Shown here: in pieces, positions 1 to 9,200 of the stretch
Position numbering within the stretch: the first letter of the stretch is position 1
How the letters are laid out: every line of letters begins with the position of its first letter
NCBI RefSeq assembly: GCF_030816505.1
Contig: NZ_JAUSYB010000001.1
Span: forward strand, 4,030,001 to 4,094,000
Origin: Microbacterium sp. W4I20
GTDB lineage: Bacteria; Actinomycetota; Actinomycetes; Actinomycetales; Microbacteriaceae
DNA length: 64,000 nt
Direction of reading: 5' to 3'
Position numbers and translations under genes: made by a program
The notes under the pieces: model-generated
The model's database searches: none
What the model saw: only the letters and a program-made list of their open reading frames with translations
What the model was told of the DNA's origin: nothing

Positions 1-808
1 GCCGGAACTGTCGTTCATCCCGGTGCCGTTCAACGTGCTCACGATGGTTCTCGCGCTGATCGGCGTCGCGGTCATCGTCATCTCCGAGATCCGTACCCGC
101 CGCGCCCAGCGCAAGATGGGTTCGGACATGGCGCCCGCTTGGGTCAGCACCACGAAGGTGGTCCTGATCTCGGTCGTCATCCTCGTCGCCGGCTGGATGT
201 TCGCCACCGGTCGTGAGGGCACCAGCTTCCCGATCTCCGGCGTGATCCTGCTGCTGTTGGTCATCCTCTACACGTTCATCACCACCAACACCGTGTTCGG
301 CCGCCACATCTATGCGGTCGGCGGCAACCGCCAGGCAGCTCGTCTGTCGGGTGTGAAGGACCGCTGGGTCGACTTCTTCGTGATGATGAACATGTCTGTT
401 CTCGCGTCACTCGCCGGCATGATCTACGTGGCCCGCGCGACGGCGTCCGGCCCGCAGGACGGCAACGGCTGGGAGCTCGACGCGATCGCCTCGGTCTTCA
501 TCGGTGGCGCTGCCGTCTCCGGCGGTATCGGAACCGTGATCGGGTCGATCATCGGTGGCCTCGTGATGGCGTTCCTGAACAACGGACTCGCGCTGCTCGG
601 CGCCGGCGCCGATGTCGTGTCGATGGTCAAGGGTCTTGTTCTCCTCGGTGCCGTCGGCGTCGACGTGTGGAACAAGCAGCAGGGCCGCCCGTCGATCATC
701 GGGTTCATGACCCGTCGTTTCGGCCGGAAGGAAGACCCGGCCCTGCAGACCTTCGAACCCAACAAGACCTACCAAGCACCTCCCGTCGACAAGACGAGCG
801 GACAGTAG
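1..808 (+). CDS. gguB: Sugar ABC transporter permease, 3' part (GguB/MmsB type)
   Basis: The reading frame is open from the left edge of the window, so the true start lies outside; about 268 C-terminal residues are visible. The product is a polytopic membrane protein of the ribose/xylose/multiple-monosaccharide permease family, forming the channel of an importer. The conserved cytoplasmic segment AVGGNRQAARLSGV, which contacts the ATPase, is followed by further hydrophobic helices and a charged cytoplasmic tail ending in a Q/P/K-rich stretch. It lies 58 nt before a ChvE-like lipoprotein gene on the same strand, the usual gguA-gguB-chvE type arrangement; the ATPase gene would be upstream of the window. 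The family is clear, the sugar is not. Confidence 0.87.
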   Translation, partial: PELSFIPVPFNVLTMVLALIGVAVIVISEIRTRRAQRKMGSDMAPAWVSTTKVVLISVVILVAGWMFATGREGTSFPISGVILLLLVILYTFITTNTVFGRHIYAVGGNRQAARLSGVKDRWVDFFVMMNMSVLASLAGMIYVARATASGPQDGNGWELDAIASVFIGGAAVSGGIGTVIGSIIGGLVMAFLNNGLALLGAGADVVSMVKGLVLLGAVGVDVWNKQQGRPSIIGFMTRRFGRKEDPALQTFEPNKTYQAPPVDKTSGQ

Positions 809-866
809 GGGCCCCGTCGCGTTCGCACGCGTGACGAGACCTTCACACACCAGAGAAAGAGATCAC

Positions 867-1985
867 ATGAAGAAGATTCTTCTGTCGGCGACAGCGCTTG
901 TCGTCGTGGGCGCATTCGCCCTCACCGGCTGCTCCTCGGAGCGCGGTGGAACCCCCGCAGGCGGCGACGGCGAAGAGACCGCGAAGGGCTTCGACGCCGG
1001 AGCCACGATCGGTGTCGCACTGCCCGACAAGACCTCGGAGAACTGGGTCCTCGCGGGCCAGCTGTTCACCGATGGTCTCGAGAAGGCCGGGTTCAAGGCC
1101 GACGTGCAGTACGCACCGGCTAGCAACACGGTCGCCGAGCAGCAGAACCAGATCCAGGCGATGGTCACCGGTGGCGCGAAGGTCATCATCATCGGCGCGA
1201 AGGACGGCAAGCAGCTCTCCACGCAGGTCGAGGCCGCTCGGGACGCCGGTGTGACGGTCATCGCCTACGACCGTCTGATCGAGAACACCGAGGCTGTCGA
1301 CTACTACGTCGCCTTCGACAACTTCCGGGTCGGCCAGCTGCAGGGCCAGGCTCTGCTCGACGGTCTCGCCGAGCGTGCGGGTCATGAGGCGCCGTACAAC
1401 GTCGAGCTGTTCTCGGGATCCCCGGATGACGCGAACGCACCCGTGTTCTTCGACGGTGCGATGGAGGTTCTCCAGCCGAAGATCGATGACGGCACGCTGA
1501 ACGTCGTCTCGGGCCAGACTGAGATCGCTCAGACGGCGACCGAGGGCTGGAAGCCGGAGAACGCCGCTCGTCGTATGGACGCGCTCATCACCTCGTCGTA
1601 CGGTTCCGAGACGCTTGACGGCGTCCTGTCCCCGAACGACACGCTCGCCCGCGCCATCATCACGCAGGTGCAGGATGCCGGCAAGCCGGTTCCGGTCGTC
1701 ACGGGTCAGGACTCCGAGGTGGAGTCGGTCAAGTCGATCATGGAGGGCATCCAGTACTCCACGATCAACAAGGACACCACTCTCCTGGTGGAGCAGTCCA
1801 TCAAGATGGTCGGCCAGCTCCAGAAGGGCGAGAAGGTCGACGTCAACGACACCGACCAGTACGACAACGGCAAGAAGGTCGTTCCGGCCTACCTGCTCGA
1901 CCCGATCATCGTCACGAAGGAGAACGCGGCCGAGGCATACGCCAACGTCCCGAGCCTCCTCGAGATCGTGAAGTCCTACGAGTAA
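867..1985 (+). CDS. chvE: Multiple-sugar-binding lipoprotein (ChvE-like)
   Basis: This 372-residue protein is the extracellular sugar-binding component of the importer whose permease precedes it. The start at ATG 867 has a purine-rich AGAAAGAG upstream. Residues 1-22 form a lipoprotein signal with lipobox LTGC (Cys22 would be lipidated), followed by a polar linker and a periplasmic-binding-protein fold of the xylose/ChvE class (GATIGVALPDKTSENW near residue 45 and a PNDTLARAII segment near the ligand site). The terminator immediately downstream ends the operon here. Ligand is probably an aldose such as xylose, arabinose or glucose; the sequence alone does not decide. Confidence 0.87.
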   Translation: MKKILLSATALVVVGAFALTGCSSERGGTPAGGDGEETAKGFDAGATIGVALPDKTSENWVLAGQLFTDGLEKAGFKADVQYAPASNTVAEQQNQIQAMVTGGAKVIIIGAKDGKQLSTQVEAARDAGVTVIAYDRLIENTEAVDYYVAFDNFRVGQLQGQALLDGLAERAGHEAPYNVELFSGSPDDANAPVFFDGAMEVLQPKIDDGTLNVVSGQTEIAQTATEGWKPENAARRMDALITSSYGSETLDGVLSPNDTLARAIITQVQDAGKPVPVVTGQDSEVESVKSIMEGIQYSTINKDTTLLVEQSIKMVGQLQKGEKVDVNDTDQYDNGKKVVPAYLLDPIIVTKENAAEAYANVPSLLEIVKSYE

Positions 1986-2006
1986 GTAGCACTCCGCGAG
2001 ATCACG

Positions 2007-2040
2007 CGAGCCGCCCGGACCTTCTGGTCCGGGCGGCTCG
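2007..2040 (+). terminator. Strong hairpin after chvE
   Basis: A perfect 15-bp inverted repeat (2007-2021 pairs with 2026-2040) encloses a 4-nt TTCT loop, 21 nt after the chvE stop. It is followed by TTCG rather than a long T run, as is common in high-GC actinobacteria. It separates the sugar transporter operon from the esterase gene. Confidence 0.85.
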
Positions 2041-2166
2041 TTCGCGTCCGGCGTGTCGCCGCGCACACCTCTGCGGTGACCGCGATGTGTCCGCGGACCA
2101 TTGGGCGGCGCGAGCACCCGACCTACGGTGAGCAGCGACTCAGCCGAACGGACGGGAGCACGTCGC

Positions 2167-3858
2167 ATGCGATTCATCACACGAGGAGTGCGCGGGGCCT
2201 CAGCGGTCCTCGCCTTGGCGACCGGCGTGGCCCTGGCCGCGACCGGGTGGGCCGGAACGAACGCGCCGAACGGGGGAGCGCCCGCAGGCGTCTCCGCCGA
2301 GGCGTCGGGCGAGCCCGATCCCTTCATCCGGGACGTCCACACCTGGGTGACGACGTCGGAGGCGGATCGGAGCTACAAGATCTCGGTCGCGCTGCCGGCG
2401 AACTACAGCGAGACGGGGAAGCCGTATCGCGTGCTGTACGTCACCGACGCCAACGCGGAGTTCGGCATGGCGGTCGAGACGGCACGCCTGAACGCTCCCG
2501 GCACGCTGGTCGTCGGCATCGGCTATGACAACCCCGGCCAGGGGTTCGCCGCATCCGGTGTGCCGAGGACTCTCGACCTGACGCCCACCCGCATCGCGGC
2601 TGCGGACTCCGGCGGTGCGCCCGAGTTCCTCTCGTTCCTGCGGGATGAGCTCGTGCCCTACGTCGAGGACGAGTATCACGTCACGTCCGACGATCGTGCA
2701 CTGATGGGTCACTCCTTCGGGGGTCTCTTCGCGACTTACGCACTGCTGCACAACGAGGGGCTGTTCGAGCGGTTCGTGATCGCGTGCCCGTCGATCTGGT
2801 GGGATGACCGCGCGATCCTCGACATGGAGCAGGCGTACTCCGAGTCGCACGACGACCTCGATGCTCGCGTCTTCCTCTCCGTGGGGTCGCTGGAAGAGAC
2901 GACGTCGGGCTTCCCGATGACGAGTGACATGACGGCCTTCGCGCGAACGCTCTCGGATCGCGATTACGGCGGACTGGAGCTCGGCGCGCACGTGTTCGAG
3001 GATGAGACGCACCTGTCGGTGATCGGAGCCGCGTTCAGTCGCGGACTCCGTTTCATCTACGCGGCCCCCGGTGAGACGGTTCCCGGCACGACGCTGCCCG
3101 AGGAGGCGGAGACGACTGCGCCGGTCGTGGCGACGCACCCCGCGGACGTCCGGGTCGAAGCGGGAGAGGACGCCACGTTCACCGCTGCTGCCACCGGCAG
3201 TCCCGCGCCGTCGATGAGGTGGCAGACCCGGTTACCGGATGCCGGCGACTGGGTCGACGTCCCCGACGCGACGGCCACCTCTCTCACGATCTCGGCCGCG
3301 CCGGAGTCGGCGACGGGCACCCGGTACCGCGCCGTGTTCACCAACTCGGCGGGTGAGGCGACGACGGATGCCGCGACTCTCACGGTCGTGCCGGGGGAGG
3401 AGCCGGGCGCGGGCGGGCCGAGTGAGGAGGATCTCACCGATGCGAACCGCGGAACTGTGTCGGTCCCCGATTCCGTCGCGCAGGGCGGGACCGCCGTCGT
3501 GACCGTCGGGACGGCGCAGGCGGAGGAGTCGGTGGATGTGTACCTGTTCTCCGCGCCCGTGCTGCTCGGGACCCGAGTGGTGACGGCGGACGGCACGGCG
3601 ACGGTGACGATCCCTGCGGACGCGGCGCTCGGTGCCCATCGGATCGCGGTCTACGCGTCGGACGGTGCTCTGATCGGGTGGGCGGGGACCACGGTCACCG
3701 CGGCGCCGGGAGGCGCAGCAGCGGCCGGGCCTGATCGGCTGTCGGACACCGGCGGCGAGGCCGCTGTCGGTGTGTTGGCGGCTGCGCTGTTGCTGCTCAC
3801 CGCGGGCGGTGGGTTGATCTTCGCCACCCGCAGGCGTGACGCGGCCGGTCACGTGTGA
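2167..3858 (+). CDS. Secreted esterase with Ig-like domain and sortase-like C-terminus
   Basis: The start at ATG 2167 (563 residues) is preferred over an in-frame ATG at 2101 because it is preceded by GGGAG and begins directly with a signal peptide (about residues 1-30). Residues 50-310 look like the putative esterase family (PF00756, esterase D/IroE-like alpha/beta hydrolase): nucleophile motif GHSFGG with Ser183 and a candidate catalytic His282 in EDETHLSV. An Ig-like domain follows at about 315-400, then a second beta-rich segment. The C-terminus carries LSDTG (525-529), a hydrophobic helix and RRR, the layout of a sortase signal or membrane anchor. Substrate unknown. The gene stands alone between two terminator-like boundaries. 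Confidence 0.8.
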   Translation: MRFITRGVRGASAVLALATGVALAATGWAGTNAPNGGAPAGVSAEASGEPDPFIRDVHTWVTTSEADRSYKISVALPANYSETGKPYRVLYVTDANAEFGMAVETARLNAPGTLVVGIGYDNPGQGFAASGVPRTLDLTPTRIAAADSGGAPEFLSFLRDELVPYVEDEYHVTSDDRALMGHSFGGLFATYALLHNEGLFERFVIACPSIWWDDRAILDMEQAYSESHDDLDARVFLSVGSLEETTSGFPMTSDMTAFARTLSDRDYGGLELGAHVFEDETHLSVIGAAFSRGLRFIYAAPGETVPGTTLPEEAETTAPVVATHPADVRVEAGEDATFTAAATGSPAPSMRWQTRLPDAGDWVDVPDATATSLTISAAPESATGTRYRAVFTNSAGEATTDAATLTVVPGEEPGAGGPSEEDLTDANRGTVSVPDSVAQGGTAVVTVGTAQAEESVDVYLFSAPVLLGTRVVTADGTATVTIPADAALGAHRIAVYASDGALIGWAGTTVTAAPGGAAAAGPDRLSDTGGEAAVGVLAAALLLLTAGGGLIFATRRRDAAGHV

Positions 3859-3881
3859 AGCAGCGAGGCTGATCGGCACAG

Positions 3882-5235
3882 TCAGAACGGCGCGGGGGCC
3901 GTCGCACTCGCTGCGACCCACACACCCCCGGGGACGACCGCGCTCTCGGCGAACGTGACCGTGTTCTGCGTCGGAGGTCGGTCGATGTAGATGCGACCGG
4001 TCGGGCTGGTCCATTCGAGGAACCCGCCGGGCCGCTGCTCGACATGCCAGGGCGAGTGGTGCTTCAGCATGTGGTGTCGTCGGCAGAACGCCGCGAGGTT
4101 TTCGTGGCTCGTGGACCCGCCGGTCGCCGCGGCCACGTTGTGGTCGACGTCGCATTTTCGTGCCACGAGGCCGCAGGTCGGGAAGCGGCACCGCTGGTCT
4201 CGGGCTCGGAGATGTCGTCGGAGTTGTTCACTGGGCCGGTAGCGATCCACCGAGAGCATGGCGCCGCTGGTCGGGTGCGTGAAGACCCGATCCCAACCGG
4301 CCGCGGAGCCGGCGAAGAAGCGTGCGGTGGCGATGTCGATCGGCATCTCGCCGTCGAGCTCGGCCGGAGGCGAATCGCATCCGTCCCCGACCGCGTCCTC
4401 GCCGTCTCTCAGTGAGGACGCGGGCACCGTGACCTCCACCCGGGCCCGGATCTCCCCGAGCAACCCGTCATCGGTGTCATGCCCGGCCGGACTCCACGGT
4501 GAGAACGAGGTCGGCCAACAGGTCAGCGCGCAACTGGTCGATCGTGCGTTCATCGCCGACGGCGCCGGATTCCTTCGCTGCCTTGCCGTTCTCCTCTTTC
4601 ACGGCGTGCGCCATCTGAGAGAGCCGATCGAACATGCCGTGCACGAGCGCCGCCGGACCGTGCATGCCGATCTCGGCCATGCCGTCATCGCGATCCTTCA
4701 TCCACACTCGCCGCTTCTCGCGCGCCGTGCGATGCCGCTCGGTCACCGAGCGCTTCTGGTACTTCTCCGCGATCCGTCGGGCGGTACGGCGTAGACGGTT
4801 GGGCGACTCGACGGTCGCGGCTTCGATGGCCTCCGCGGCGTAGGCCGCGCGATCCGCCTCATCGTCGAGATGAGCGCCGGCGTCGACGATCACACGCGAA
4901 TGAGCGGCGCTGATGCGCCCGGCGCCCTGTGCGTGCCAGACAGAGGGGAAGCGGTCGACCAGCCACGACGCCTCGGACATGCGTCGCTCGACCGTGCGGT
5001 CGCTCATGCGCTGGATCGCCCCGATCTCGGCAGCGACCGAACGGATCGTCATGTCGCCACCGTCGGGGTGCCGCGCCTCCTGGGCGATGTCGATGGCCAG
5101 CCGTCCGGCGAGAGCCAGAAGCCCATCGCGCGCCGCCTGCATGCTGCTCAGTGTCGCCTCGGCCGCGGCCAGCGACTCGACCAGATCGGCGAGTATCGCC
5201 ATCTGAGAGTCCGTCGCATCGACCATCGCTTCCAT
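3882..5235 (-). pseudogene. DUF222-HNH endonuclease (13E12 family), frameshifted
   Basis: Two overlapping minus-strand frames make up one gene. The upstream part (start 5235, stop TGA at 4477) holds the helical DUF222 domain ending LADLVLTVESGRA; the downstream frame continues with GHDTDDGLLGEIRARVEV and an HNH domain (C-x4-C with CRFPTC, the VDHN motif, an H-N pair and CRRHH). The frames meet near 4480-4500, where one extra base (or two missing) within a GGCCGGGC stretch would explain the break. Joined, the product would be about 450 residues, the normal family length. The TGA is not followed by an in-frame restart, so coupling is unlikely. It may be a real inactivating mutation or a sequencing error. 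Confidence 0.8.
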
Positions 5236-5264
5236 GACTTCAGTACATCATCGAGCACCGACAT

Positions 5265-5280
5265 TCGAAGATTTCTTCGA
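5265..5280 (-). promoter_or_regulatory. SOS-box-like palindrome upstream of the DUF222-HNH gene
   Basis: A perfect 16-bp inverted repeat, TCGAAG-N4-CTTCGA, lies 30-45 bp upstream of the HNH gene start. It resembles the actinobacterial LexA box TCGAAC-N4-GTTCGA with the two innermost bases of the arms swapped. A second 12-bp palindrome TTCGACGTCGAA overlaps it at 5276-5287. Regulation by LexA is inference only. Confidence 0.35.
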
Positions 5281-5354
5281 CGTCGAATCGCTATATGGAT
5301 GCCGCCCGCGCGGCGAGATCGCCTGACGAGCTGTGCATCGCCTGACGCGCCGCG

Positions 5355-6266
5355 CTAGTCCCAGATCGGGTCGTCGGGGTCGGGGGAGTCCGTGCCGTCG
5401 GCGTCGGTCATGATGCGCGCTTCAGCGATCCATGACGTCAGCCGATCGTCGTGGAGCATATGCGGTCGCGGTGTGCCGAGAAGATCGGGAGTCGTCACGA
5501 TGTCCAGCGGTTCATCGCTCGCGAAGACGACGACGTTGTTGAGCGGTCCTTCCTCGTCGGTCGGGTCTGCGTCGAGAACGACGGCGACGTGCTCGAACAC
5601 CGTGCTCAGGGTGGCCGCCTGCCGCCGCGAGTACTCGAACGGGTGCCCGTCGAGCAGGTTGACTGCGACGACACCGTCGCCTGCGGAGCGTGCCGCGACC
5701 CGGCGGTAGAACTCCTGGCTGGCCACACGGTGTCGGATGAAGGCGGCATCCCACAGATCGACGACGGTGAAGCGCGCCTCCACCCAATCGGTGTCGACGG
5801 CGGTGGCGCCCGTGGCTGCGCCGCCGAGTCCGGGAGAAGGGGATCGTCCCTCGCCGGGGAACTCCGCGTCTGCGATCGCCCGCGCATCGCCGAAGACGAC
5901 TCGCACGTCGGCGCCTGCGGGAAGAGGCAGCGCCTCGATCACTGCGGCATAGAGAGCGGGCTCGAACTCGACCACGAGTTGAGGCGACCCGGCACGGGTG
6001 GCCTCGACGTAGCGGGCGAGCGTGAGTGCTCCGGCCCCCAGGTGCACGGTGAACAACGGCGCACCGGGCTCGGCTGCGGCATCGATCGCCCGGGCGATGT
6101 GCTGGATGTAGGGGTATTCCAGTGAGGTGGGCTCAGTCATCGAGACCACGGACTGCGGAATCCCATCGACGCTGAGCTCGTAGCGACCGGGTCGGCTCTT
6201 CGACTCCACCAGCTTCGCCTTGTGATTGTCGAGCGAGAGCGAGAAGACCCGGCGATTCCTTGGCAC
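5355..6266 (-). CDS. Spermidine-synthase-like SAM-binding protein
   Basis: The 303-residue product starts at GTG 6266 and has the spermine/spermidine synthase Rossmann fold: a beta N-terminal domain (RYELSVDGIPQSVVS), the nucleotide motif HLGAGALTLARYV near residue 75, the acidic VVEFEPAL and VVFGDARAI. Members without a neighbouring speD or speH are often of unknown substrate, and no polyamine gene is nearby, so true aminopropyltransferase activity is uncertain. The gene is divergent from the ABC-F gene; a TAAGAT hexamer lies 6 nt before the GTG, suggesting a leaderless transcript. It ends 119 nt from the HNH gene. Confidence 0.75.
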   Translation of the reverse strand: MPRNRRVFSLSLDNHKAKLVESKSRPGRYELSVDGIPQSVVSMTEPTSLEYPYIQHIARAIDAAAEPGAPLFTVHLGAGALTLARYVEATRAGSPQLVVEFEPALYAAVIEALPLPAGADVRVVFGDARAIADAEFPGEGRSPSPGLGGAATGATAVDTDWVEARFTVVDLWDAAFIRHRVASQEFYRRVAARSAGDGVVAVNLLDGHPFEYSRRQAATLSTVFEHVAVVLDADPTDEEGPLNNVVVFASDEPLDIVTTPDLLGTPRPHMLHDDRLTSWIAEARIMTDADGTDSPDPDDPIWD

Positions 6267-6272
6267 CCGTCG

Positions 6273-6313
6273 ATCTTAGGTCGGGCGAGACGGGTCGAAG
6301 ACGCGACTACCCT
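6273..6313. promoter_or_regulatory. Divergent promoters between spermidine-synthase-like gene and ABC-F gene
   Basis: On the minus strand TAAGAT (6273-6278) sits 6 nt before the GTG at 6266. On the plus strand TACCCT (6308-6313) precedes GGAGAGG and the ATG at 6323. Both fit the actinobacterial -10 pattern TANNNT; no convincing -35 elements are seen. Confidence 0.5.
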
Positions 6314-6322
6314 GGAGAGGAC

Positions 6323-8134
6323 ATGGCACATCTTCTCGGGGCTGAAAGCCTCCACCTCGAATATCCGACCAGGGTCGTCTTCGATTCCGTGACCGTCGGG
6401 ATCGAGGAGGGCGACCGCATCGGCATCGTCGGCCGCAACGGCGACGGCAAGTCCAGCCTCCTCGGCATGCTGGCGGGAACCAGAGAGCCGAACTCCGGCC
6501 GCGTCACCGTGCGCGGCGGCATCCGCATCGGCGTCCTCGACCAGGCCGACACGCTCGCCGACGACGTCACGATCAGTGAAGCCGTGGTCGGCGACACCCC
6601 GGAGTACGAGTGGGCGGGCGACGCGCGCGTCCGCGACGTGATCGAAGGGCTCCTGCGCGATCTGCCGTGGGATGCCGAGATCGGCTCGCTCAGCGGTGGT
6701 CAGCGGCGTCGGGTCTCGCTCGCGAAGCTTCTTGCCGGCGACTGGGACGTCATCGCCCTCGACGAGCCCACCAACCATCTCGACGTGGAGGCCATCACCT
6801 GGCTCGCGGGACACCTGAAGAAGCGGTGGAGCGGCAACTCGGGCGCACTCCTGGTCGTGACCCACGACCGGTGGTTCCTGGATGAGATCTGCACGGAGAC
6901 CTGGGAGGTGCACGACCGCATCGTCGAGCCCTTCGAGGGCGGCTACGCCGCGTACATCCTGCAGCGCGTCGAGCGCGACCGGATGAACGCCACGATCGAG
7001 GCGAAGCGCCAGAACCTCGCCCGCAAGGAGCTTGCGTGGCTCCGCCGCGGTGCTCCCGCCCGCACCGCCAAGCCCAAGTTCCGCATCGACGCGGCGAACG
7101 AGCTCATCGCCGACGTGCCGGAGATCCGCGACAAGGTGTCGCTGCAGTCGCTGGCCGTCTCGCGGCTGGGCAAGGACGTCGTCGACCTCCTCGACGTCGG
7201 TGTGACGTATCCGAAGACGGATGGCAGCACCCGCGAAGTCCTGCGCGACGTCGAGTGGCGCATCGCGCCGGGGGAGCGCACCGGCATCCTCGGTGTCAAC
7301 GGCGCGGGCAAGTCGACGCTCCTCGGCCTCATCGCCGGCACCGTCGAGCCCACCGTGGGCCGGGTCAAGCGCGGCAAGACGGTCGTCGTGAAGACGCTCA
7401 CCCAGCGTCTGGACGAGCTCGAAGACGTGCGCCACGAGCCCGTGCGCATCATCATCTCTCGGTTGCGCACCTCCTACACGCTCGGCGCCGGCTCCAAGGC
7501 GCAGGACCTCACTCCGGGGCAGCTGCTCGAGCGGCTCGGGTTCGACTCGGCCCAGCTCTCCACCCCGGTCAAGGACCTCTCCGGTGGTCAGCAGCGTCGT
7601 CTGCAGCTGCTCCTCGTGCTCCTCGATCAGCCGAACGTGCTGATCCTCGATGAGCCCACCAACGACCTCGACACCGACATGCTCGCCGCGATCGAAGACC
7701 TGCTCGACTCCTGGTCCGGCACGCTGCTCGTGGTCAGCCACGACCGCTACTTCCTCGAGCGCGTCACCGATCAGCAGTACGCGATCCTCGACGGGAAACT
7801 GCGTCACCTTCCCGGGGGCGTCGACGAGTACCTGCGGCTGCGGCAGTTGCAGGATGCTGCGCCGCGCGCATCTCAGACCGCGACGAACACGGCGAAGAAG
7901 GGCGCGGCCCTCGAAGGCGCCGCTCTGCGCACCGCGCAGAAGGAGATCTCCTCGCTCGAACGCCGCATCGAGAAGCTCACGCAGCAGATCGACAAGGCGA
8001 AGACGGCCCTCGCCGAGCACGATCAGTCCGACTACGCCGGCATCGCCGACGAGATGAAGGCGATCGGCGAACGGCAGGCCGAGATCGAGGAACTCGAGCT
8101 GCGCTGGTTCGAGCTCTCCGAAGACCTCGGCTGA
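6323..8134 (+). CDS. ABC-F family ATPase
   Basis: The start at ATG 6323 has GGAGAGG 2-9 nt upstream and gives 603 residues, normal for ABC-F. There are two ATP-binding cassettes and no membrane segments: Walker A GRNGDGKSS (37-45) and GVNGAGKST; signatures LSGGQRRRVSLAKLL and LSGGQQRRLQLLLVLL; DEPTNHLD and DEPTNDLD Walker B boxes. A charged linker lies between cassettes and a coiled coil (ISSLERRIEKLTQQIDKAK) at the C-terminus. ABC-F proteins act on the ribosome as translation factors or antibiotic-protection proteins. The C-terminal coiled coil recalls Uup rather than EttA, but the subfamily is not settled. Confidence 0.88.
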   Translation: MAHLLGAESLHLEYPTRVVFDSVTVGIEEGDRIGIVGRNGDGKSSLLGMLAGTREPNSGRVTVRGGIRIGVLDQADTLADDVTISEAVVGDTPEYEWAGDARVRDVIEGLLRDLPWDAEIGSLSGGQRRRVSLAKLLAGDWDVIALDEPTNHLDVEAITWLAGHLKKRWSGNSGALLVVTHDRWFLDEICTETWEVHDRIVEPFEGGYAAYILQRVERDRMNATIEAKRQNLARKELAWLRRGAPARTAKPKFRIDAANELIADVPEIRDKVSLQSLAVSRLGKDVVDLLDVGVTYPKTDGSTREVLRDVEWRIAPGERTGILGVNGAGKSTLLGLIAGTVEPTVGRVKRGKTVVVKTLTQRLDELEDVRHEPVRIIISRLRTSYTLGAGSKAQDLTPGQLLERLGFDSAQLSTPVKDLSGGQQRRLQLLLVLLDQPNVLILDEPTNDLDTDMLAAIEDLLDSWSGTLLVVSHDRYFLERVTDQQYAILDGKLRHLPGGVDEYLRLRQLQDAAPRASQTATNTAKKGAALEGAALRTAQKEISSLERRIEKLTQQIDKAKTALAEHDQSDYAGIADEMKAIGERQAEIEELELRWFELSEDLG

Positions 8135-8136
8135 CG

Positions 8137-8156
8137 GCGGCCGCCCCGGCCGCTTC
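8137..8156 (+). terminator. GC-rich hairpin after the ABC-F gene
   Basis: GCGGCCG (8137-8143) pairs with CGGCCGC (8147-8153) around a 3-nt loop, followed by TTCT. It sits 3 nt after the stop codon, between two convergent genes. Confidence 0.5.
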
Positions 8157-8162
8157 TCGACG

Positions 8163-9200
8163 TCAACGCCGCGCGACCACCGCGACGATCGGGCGGTGAT
8201 CGCTGCCCGCGGTGTCGTAGCCGGTGACCACCGACGCCGCGCGCACCTCCCACGCCGAGCCGACCAGGACGTGGTCGATCGGTGCGGCGAGCCAGGCAGG
8301 CGCTGTCGCAGGCCAGGTCCCGACAGCAGCCGACTGCGACTCTGACGCGGCGTCCTGGCAACCGTCGAGGGCGGACGCCAGGTGATCGACCGTCGCGTTG
8401 AGGTCGCCGGCCACGATGACCTCCGGTTCGCTGCAGTGATCCGTGACCCAGCCGAGTCCCGCGTTCCAGCGGCCCGAAAGACCGGGGAGCGGCGGTAGCG
8501 GATGGGCCGCGACGAAACGCGGACCGGAACCATCGACCGGCATCCACACGCCGCTCGGAAGCCCCGGTGTGGAGCCCGCCTCCGGATCGAGCCGATACTC
8601 CCCGAGCTCGTCCGAGATGAGGACGGACGTGGGGATGTCAGATTCTCCGTCGAGGCCCCAGGTGGTGTCGGGAACCATCGTCCTGCCCTCGAGCGCGACG
8701 AGCCGTGCGACCTCTCCGACGGCCTGCTCGTCGGTCTCGGGGAGGCTCACGATGTCGGCATCCGTCTCGATCACCAGGCGAGCGATCGACTCGGGGGATG
8801 CCGCCCCGCCCTGGGTGTTCCAGGCCAGCACGGTCATGTCTCCTTCGGCCTCGGATGCTGCGGCTGTCGCGGCGCTGCCGCGAGCCAGCAGCACTCCGGC
8901 GTTGCCGAGTGACGCCGCGAGCAGCACCACGGCCAGGCCCGCAGCGATCGACCAGCGCCGTCGGGCGACCGCGGCGAGCGCGAAGACCCCCGCGCCGGCC
9001 AGGAGCGCGATGGCGAGGCCCGCCCGGAACGAGATCACCTGGGCGACCAGCGGAAGCCGCTCGGCGTGGAGACCCTGCGGCCAGACGAGGAGGAGCGCGA
9101 TCGGGACACCGAGGATCAGCGTCACGAGCAGTCCGGCCCGCCGCCGGGGCCGGTGCCGAGTGCCCGGAGAGCTCGGGTCCTGCCTGCTCGCGCTGCTCAT
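8163..9200 (-). CDS. Membrane-anchored endonuclease/exonuclease/phosphatase family protein
   Basis: The start at ATG 9200 is chosen because AAGGAG lies 7 nt upstream; it gives 345 residues. A basic N-terminus is followed by three hydrophobic segments (about 22-40, 52-72, 78-98), then a catalytic EEP domain with MTVLAWNTQGG, a Glu in SLPETDEQA, VIVAGDLNATVDH and the closing GSDHRPIVAVV. These are the family's metal-binding and catalytic residues. The topology puts the phosphodiesterase domain outside the membrane. Substrate may be nucleic acid or phospholipid; unresolved. Convergent with the ABC-F gene and divergent from the antiporter gene. Confidence 0.8.
   Translation of the reverse strand: MSSASRQDPSSPGTRHRPRRRAGLLVTLILGVPIALLLVWPQGLHAERLPLVAQVISFRAGLAIALLAGAGVFALAAVARRRWSIAAGLAVVLLAASLGNAGVLLARGSAATAAASEAEGDMTVLAWNTQGGAASPESIARLVIETDADIVSLPETDEQAVGEVARLVALEGRTMVPDTTWGLDGESDIPTSVLISDELGEYRLDPEAGSTPGLPSGVWMPVDGSGPRFVAAHPLPPLPGLSGRWNAGLGWVTDHCSEPEVIVAGDLNATVDHLASALDGCQDAASESQSAAVGTWPATAPAWLAAPIDHVLVGSAWEVRAASVVTGYDTAGSDHRPIVAVVARR

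Noticed and set aside
4470..4553. Translational restart or programmed frameshift in the HNH gene
   Set aside because: No ATG or GTG in the downstream frame with a ribosome binding site near the stop and no slippery sequence; a plain frameshift explains it better.
6137..8533. Long minus-strand open frame (798 residues) opposite the ABC-F gene
   Set aside because: It is the antisense shadow of a well-supported gene in GC-rich codons; the translation has no family motif and no start signal.
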